Assembly: GCA_964350695.1 (NCBI GenBank) | Contig: CAYGKM010000010.1 | Coordinates: 19,323-83,322 of the forward strand | From: TMED27 sp964350695 | GTDB taxonomy: Bacteria; Pseudomonadota; Alphaproteobacteria; Micavibrionales; Micavibrionaceae | Reading direction: 5' to 3' | DNA length: 64,000 nucleotides | Shown here: piece by piece, positions 60,482-64,000 of the stretch | Layout of the letters: each line of letters starts with the position of its first letter | Numbering within the stretch: the stretch's first letter is position 1 | Made by a program: the position numbers and the translations under genes | The notes under the pieces: model-generated | The model's input: only the letters and a program-made list of their open reading frames with translations | Databases searched by the model: none | Told to the model about the DNA's origin: nothing

Positions 60482-61639
60482 TTACGCCCCTGTCGCGGAT
60501 GACAGAAGTAAATAATGACGACGGTCAATAATACCGTCTTCAAACACAATCTCCGCAGAGCGCGCCATGGTTTGCCCGTATTGCGGTATCATCCGCTGAA
60601 TTTCATTCGGCCATTCGGTGAAAGACATATCCATCAATTTCTCGCGCACTTCATCGGGGAAAATCATCCATTCCCGAACCCCGCAACGACCGCCTTGCAC
60701 CCGCGGCACAAGCGCCTGCGTTACGATCAGGCGCAATGTCTCCATCAACGCAATCGCGCGCTCTTCGCGCTCATTCATATCATAGGTCGATAAAAGACGC
60801 TGGATGGTCGCCGCAACGCCTGTGGTGTGCGTCGTTGTATATACCGCATGTCCTGTTTGCGCGGCTTCAATCGAGGCATTGATCGTCTCGCGGTCACGCG
60901 ATTCCCCCACCAGAATAACTTCCGGTTTCCGGCGAAGCGCATTGCGCACGCCCTTCGCAAAATCCGGCAAATGCCGCGGGATTTCACTTTGTGAAACCAA
61001 AGAACGCGGGCTTTTAATGGTGTCATACACATATTCAATCGGTGCTTCATAGGTCAGCATTTTCCCGCACCCTTGCGGGCGCTCAAGCAGCAAACGGTTC
61101 CCCGCCGCCAGCAATGTCGTTTTACCCGACCCCGTTGGGCCGGTAATAATCACAAGCCCTTGGCGCGGTGCCCAGGCCTGCTTGATCTCTTCTTCAATGC
61201 CCAGATCATCCATCGTCGGCGGCTCGCTCGGCAAAACCCGCATCGTAATTTGCGCGGCGTCCCGGCCTTTCGACAGGATCGCGGTAATGTTCACACGAAA
61301 ACGCACGCGGCTGTAACGATCGGGACGTATTTCATACGACACATCTAAATCTCTGGCGGACGCCAAACGCGCCGTCGCCTCAGGGCCGTAAATTTTGGTT
61401 AAAAACACCGCCATATCTGCCGCGTCAATCGGGCGGAACAACGCCGGATAGAGCGTGCCATGAATTTCGTTATAAACAGGGCGATCAGATTGAATGGTGA
61501 TGTCGGATGAATTTTGCTTCACACACCATAGCAAAAACGCATCCACATGCTCTTCCTGAAAACGATCAGGTTCATTGGGATAGGTTTTTGCGAAATTGTC
61601 CTCAGGCTTGAGGAGGCTTATCGGTTTGCGGGCTTCCAT
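60482..61639 (-). CDS. dotB: Dot/Icm ATPase DotB (PilT-like)
   Basis: DotB, 385 residues, a hexameric PilT/VirB11-type ATPase at the cytoplasmic base. It has the N-terminal domain SSDITIQSDRPVYNEIHGTL, Walker A GPTGSGKTTLLAAG (about 166-179), the ASP-box region VILVGESRDRETINASIEAA with the Walker B acidic residues, and the His-box TGHAVYTTTHTTG. Legionella DotB has 377 residues. Its start overlaps the end of dotC by 22 bases. Confidence 0.94.
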   Translation of the reverse strand: MEARKPISLLKPEDNFAKTYPNEPDRFQEEHVDAFLLWCVKQNSSDITIQSDRPVYNEIHGTLYPALFRPIDAADMAVFLTKIYGPEATARLASARDLDVSYEIRPDRYSRVRFRVNITAILSKGRDAAQITMRVLPSEPPTMDDLGIEEEIKQAWAPRQGLVIITGPTGSGKTTLLAAGNRLLLERPQGCGKMLTYEAPIEYVYDTIKSPRSLVSQSEIPRHLPDFAKGVRNALRRKPEVILVGESRDRETINASIEAAQTGHAVYTTTHTTGVAATIQRLLSTYDMNEREERAIALMETLRLIVTQALVPRVQGGRCGVREWMIFPDEVREKLMDMSFTEWPNEIQRMIPQYGQTMARSAEIVFEDGIIDRRHYLLLSSATGA

Positions 61640-62484
61640 TCCTCAAATCCTGTCATAAGTTCTGGAACGCCTGTGATTTGTACTGCGCGATCACCAATGC
61701 GCATTTCGTCGCCGCCGCCCGTAACGCCGCGATCAACCTGCAGCGCATAAGGCGGTGAAACCATCCCTTGCGTCAACAACTTACGATACCGGATCATGCC
61801 CATAAAATCGGCATTCATGCGGTTTAAATCTTCTTCAAAAATCTCGTTTGCTTGCTGCACGCCTTGCTCCCATCCTTTGGTCACAAGCTCAACCCAGATC
61901 GCGCGCTCTTCTTCATTTTCAGGGCGTAAAATATCGGGCGGCGGCTGCACCTCTCCCCATGAGCGCTCAAGATATGTTCGCCATGTACGGGGCGTCGACA
62001 CAATTTTGGCGTTATTAATGATGTTGTAAATGCGATCAGAAACGGCGGCTGTCTGGCCTCCTGCCTCAATAAGCAAAGAATTATAGGATTCATTGATAAT
62101 CGGCGGCTCGATCATGAATCCCGAAGGCGCGGCAATCAAAAGCTGGCGGAAATCATAAACCTTATCAAGATAACGCGCCCGCGTTTCAAGCTCATCACGG
62201 ATCGCAAAGCTGCGCCATGCAAGGCCGCCGCGCGCCCCGAGAGACACAGCGGCTTCTTTCAACGCGTCTTTGCGAATATCGAGCGGAAGGCCGGTGTCTT
62301 CTTCAACAATGTTCTCTCTTTTTAGCGTTTGAAGATCATGTAATGTCGGCGGTATAATCCGCGTTTCCTCTTCGCCGACTTCTGAATCAAACTGTAATTG
62401 TGCCTGCGCGGCATAAGGCGCGCTGATACCAAGCGCAAAGATAAAAGCGGAGAGAATAAGAATACGCGGCGTTTTCAGGGACAT
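61618..62484 (-). CDS. dotC: Dot/Icm outer-membrane protein DotC, without lipobox
   Basis: DotC, 288 residues, part of the outer-membrane core complex. Family segments are RKDALKEAAVSLGARGGLAW, VYDFRQLLIAAPSGFMIEPP, RTWRTYLERSWGEVQPPPDI and QQANEIFEEDLNRMNADFMG. In Legionella DotC is a lipoprotein; here the leader (ILILSAFIFALGISAPYAAQA) has no cysteine, so it should be cut by signal peptidase I. It lies between dotD (five bases upstream) and dotB, as in Legionella. Confidence 0.92.
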   Translation of the reverse strand: MSLKTPRILILSAFIFALGISAPYAAQAQLQFDSEVGEEETRIIPPTLHDLQTLKRENIVEEDTGLPLDIRKDALKEAAVSLGARGGLAWRSFAIRDELETRARYLDKVYDFRQLLIAAPSGFMIEPPIINESYNSLLIEAGGQTAAVSDRIYNIINNAKIVSTPRTWRTYLERSWGEVQPPPDILRPENEEERAIWVELVTKGWEQGVQQANEIFEEDLNRMNADFMGMIRYRKLLTQGMVSPPYALQVDRGVTGGGDEMRIGDRAVQITGVPELMTGFEEWKPANR

Positions 62485-62489
62485 TTGAT

Positions 62490-62996
62490 CTATCCCCCGA
62501 TGCCCATATTTGGTGAATAATGAATTTCGATCATCTTGCGCTGGCTATCCACCTTCACATCACCACGCACACCAAGCTGCAAACCTAGATCGCGCAGAAC
62601 ATCAATCACGGGGCGGTTTTCAATATCAAGAGACACAACGATAGGCGTGCTTGGCTTCGCGCCGATCGTCAGGAAATTATATCCTGCGCGCTGCGCCAGT
62701 GTTTCAGTGATAGGTTCAACAGGGCCAATCCAGTTCACGGTAATGGCGCGGCGAAGCTCCGTCGGGGCATTGCCAACAGGGCCAACCTTTGCAGAGGGGG
62801 TGCGTTTGCTCTCGACTGCCGCTAAAGTTTCCAGCGCATTAGAGGCTTTGTCAGCCGCGCTCGCGAGCATCGCGGATACCGCATCAGGCGCAGCAACCAC
62901 TTGCGGGGTGTCGTCACTGAACTTGTCCAGATTCGAACAGGCCGAAAGGAAAGATGTACAAAACATCAAAAGAAGAAGTGAGTGTAAGCAACGCAT
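62490..62996 (-). CDS. dotD: Dot/Icm lipoprotein DotD
   Basis: DotD, 168 residues, an outer-membrane lipoprotein. The leader LLLLMFCTSFLSAC has a lipobox with Cys20, followed by SNLDKFSDD. The C-terminal domain (from about 85) is secretin-N-like: ITVNWIGPVEPITETLAQRA, VVSLDIENRPVIDVLRDLGL and GVRGDVKVDSQRKMIEIHYS, as known for DotD. It leads dotD-dotC-dotB-icmT. Confidence 0.92.
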   Translation of the reverse strand: MRCLHSLLLLMFCTSFLSACSNLDKFSDDTPQVVAAPDAVSAMLASAADKASNALETLAAVESKRTPSAKVGPVGNAPTELRRAITVNWIGPVEPITETLAQRAGYNFLTIGAKPSTPIVVSLDIENRPVIDVLRDLGLQLGVRGDVKVDSQRKMIEIHYSPNMGIGG

Positions 62997-63145
62997 AGCC
63001 GTCTTGAGATCCCAAATTGCTGTATATATCAGTCTTTAAAGTAAGCCTGTGATCAAATCAAGCCTAACGGGTGGGCAGAATGAGCGCAAGTTCGGTTTCG
63101 AATCTGCCCCCAATCTTCTGCGTATATTTGAAATTTAGCGCTGGA

Positions 63146-63559
63146 TTATTTTTGTTTAACAAGGCCGTTTTCGCGCAAAATATTCACAACGCGGGCCTTA
63201 TATTTGTTGCCGTGGATCGGCGTGCGGGAGTGATATTGCGCAATCGCTTGTGACAGGCTGCCTGTTTCTTCTAAATGGCTTTTTAAAATCCAGGCGGCGA
63301 CCCCCACATTCGTACACGCATCATCGCGCACCCATTTGCGCGCGGTATTCTGGTTTACGCCCCATTTATCCGCCAATTCAGGCAGCCATAGAGTGTTGAT
63401 CTGCATTGGGCCAAGATCAAATGATCCGTTGGTATTGGCCACTTCTTGCCCTATTTTTCCGCCTTCGGCTTTATAGATACCCACAAGCACAGCAGGGGGC
63501 ACGGAATATGTTTGTGAGGCGAGCATTAAACATGCTGCAAGAACGGTGCTGGCGGCCAT
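63146..63559 (-). CDS. Small lytic transglycosylase of the secretion locus
   Basis: A 137-residue SLT-domain protein of the VirB1/IagB/PilT kind. A short hydrophobic leader (MAASTVLAACLMLASQ) is followed by PPAVLVGIYKAEGGKIG with the catalytic glutamate, NGSFDLGPMQINTLWLPELA, and QAIAQYHSRTP. These enzymes open peptidoglycan for envelope-spanning machines; Legionella Dot/Icm lacks a close counterpart while conjugation systems have one. It has GGGAG before the start and lies 150 bases upstream of dotD on the same strand. Confidence 0.88.
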   Translation of the reverse strand: MAASTVLAACLMLASQTYSVPPAVLVGIYKAEGGKIGQEVANTNGSFDLGPMQINTLWLPELADKWGVNQNTARKWVRDDACTNVGVAAWILKSHLEETGSLSQAIAQYHSRTPIHGNKYKARVVNILRENGLVKQK

Positions 63560-63564
63560 AACTC

Positions 63565-64000
63565 TTAATCTCCCTTCTTAAAGAAAGACATGGGGCTGCC
63601 GCCACTATCACCGCCTTTGTCACCCTCTGATTCGCCCTTTTCCTCAGGGGGCGCGGCAGGCGGCTCAGCAGCTGGAGGCGTTTCTGGCGCAACGGGCGGT
63701 GCGGCGGGAGGAATTGGCGGCGGCGAAGGGGGCTCCACAGGAGTTGCGGCTGTTTCCGGTGGCTGTACGGGCGGCGCGCCATCTGCAGGTTTCTTTGCAA
63801 ACATAGACATCGGATTTGCCCCGCTTGGCGGTGCAGCGGGCGGGGGTGTTTCAGGCGCGGCAGGCGGCTCGGCAGGTGGAGGCGTAGTTTGCACTGGCGG
63901 CGGCGTTGCCTCTGGCGGTGTTGCAGGAGCAGGGGGCGGCGAAGGGGGGGCGGCGCTTTGTGCGGGCGAGGCCGCAGCCGTTACGGGTGCCAAATTCCGT
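63565..64000 (-). CDS. Proline-rich protein, C-terminal fragment (cut by window edge)
   Basis: The last ~145 codons of a gene that enters from the right edge; the only start-like codon inside is a TTG at 63993, so the true start probably lies outside. The sequence is dominated by Pro, Ala and Glu with a glycine/acidic end (GESEGDKGGDSGG). Two similar short motifs occur: NPMSMFAKKPADG and SPMSFFKKGD at the very C-terminus. It may be the flexible tail of a larger Dot/Icm component; the DotL coupling ATPase has a long variable tail, but nothing here proves that. The stop is five bases ahead of the transglycosylase gene. Confidence 0.6.
   Translation of the reverse strand, partial: RNLAPVTAAASPAQSAAPPSPPPAPATPPEATPPPVQTTPPPAEPPAAPETPPPAAPPSGANPMSMFAKKPADGAPPVQPPETAATPVEPPSPPPIPPAAPPVAPETPPAAEPPAAPPEEKGESEGDKGGDSGGSPMSFFKKGD

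Noticed and set aside
1..64000. tRNA, rRNA, CRISPR arrays, insertion sequences, integrases
   Set aside because: None seen on reading; no T-loop-like GTTC-A-TC context with an acceptor stem, no regularly spaced direct repeats, no transposase-like protein.

Overview
The window looks like the replication-origin neighbourhood of an alphaproteobacterial chromosome, joined to a large cluster of Dot/Icm-type (type IVB) secretion genes. Three things support this. The gene order leuS-lptE-holA / parB-parA-rsmG-mnmG / mnmE / rho-hemJ-hemH-hemE / ppsR-maf-aroE-coaE-dnaQ / secB-fxsA-tim44-mltA is the one known around Caulobacter-type origins. GANTC (CcrM-type) sites and CtrA-like boxes are present. A SAM-II riboswitch, mostly an alphaproteobacterial element, is also present. 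A chromosomal Dot/Icm system beside flagellar genes would fit a free-living or predatory lineage such as Micavibrio relatives, but that placement is inference.

Layout. 0.1-6.2 kb: a porin (-), then DUF3576 lipoprotein, GT25 glycosyltransferase, leuS (with an in-frame palindromic element in its editing domain) and lptE. 6.2-9.4 kb: a SAM-II riboswitch controlling a small unknown protein, a MetA-family acyltransferase and a GCS2-type ligase, placed between lptE and holA, which are usually neighbours. 9.5-17 kb: holA, parB, parA, rsmG, mnmG and mnmE, with six parS sites between 11.5 and 13.9 kb, most inside coding sequence, and a seventh in hemH. 17-20 kb: a DnaJ-zinc-finger membrane protein, an unknown exported protein and a CBS protein. 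20-24.2 kb: rho and three haem genes. 24.25-24.6 kb: a candidate oriC with nine GANTC sites, one perfect and two near-perfect DnaA boxes, a CtrA-like box and an AT-rich stretch. 24.6-28 kb: three poorly known proteins. 28-36 kb: a tightly overlapping ppsR-maf-aroE-coaE-amidotransferase-dnaQ operon, secB with an overlapping entericidin-like mini-gene, fxsA, tim44, mltA and an RNase H-fold protein.

37-64 kb is a Dot/Icm region. On the minus strand the order icmL-icmK-icmE-icmG-icmC-icmD-icmJ-icmB (dotI-H-G-F-E-P-N-O) matches the Legionella order. A second block carries dotD-dotC-dotB-icmT and a TcpQ-domain protein, with a small lytic transglycosylase and a proline-rich fragment at the right edge. 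Between the two blocks, on the plus strand, lie three tandem paralogous exported proteins of unknown function and a sigma-54-type promoter in front of flgK and flgL.

The most unusual items are: a DotE/IcmC protein fused behind four IcmD/DotP-like repeats; the three cysteine-bearing exported paralogs; an apparently shared inserted domain in FlgK and FlgL; the palindromic element inside leuS; parS sites written into protein-coding sequence; and the GANTC-dense candidate origin. DotL, DotM, DotA and IcmQ/R/S/W/X are not seen in this window.
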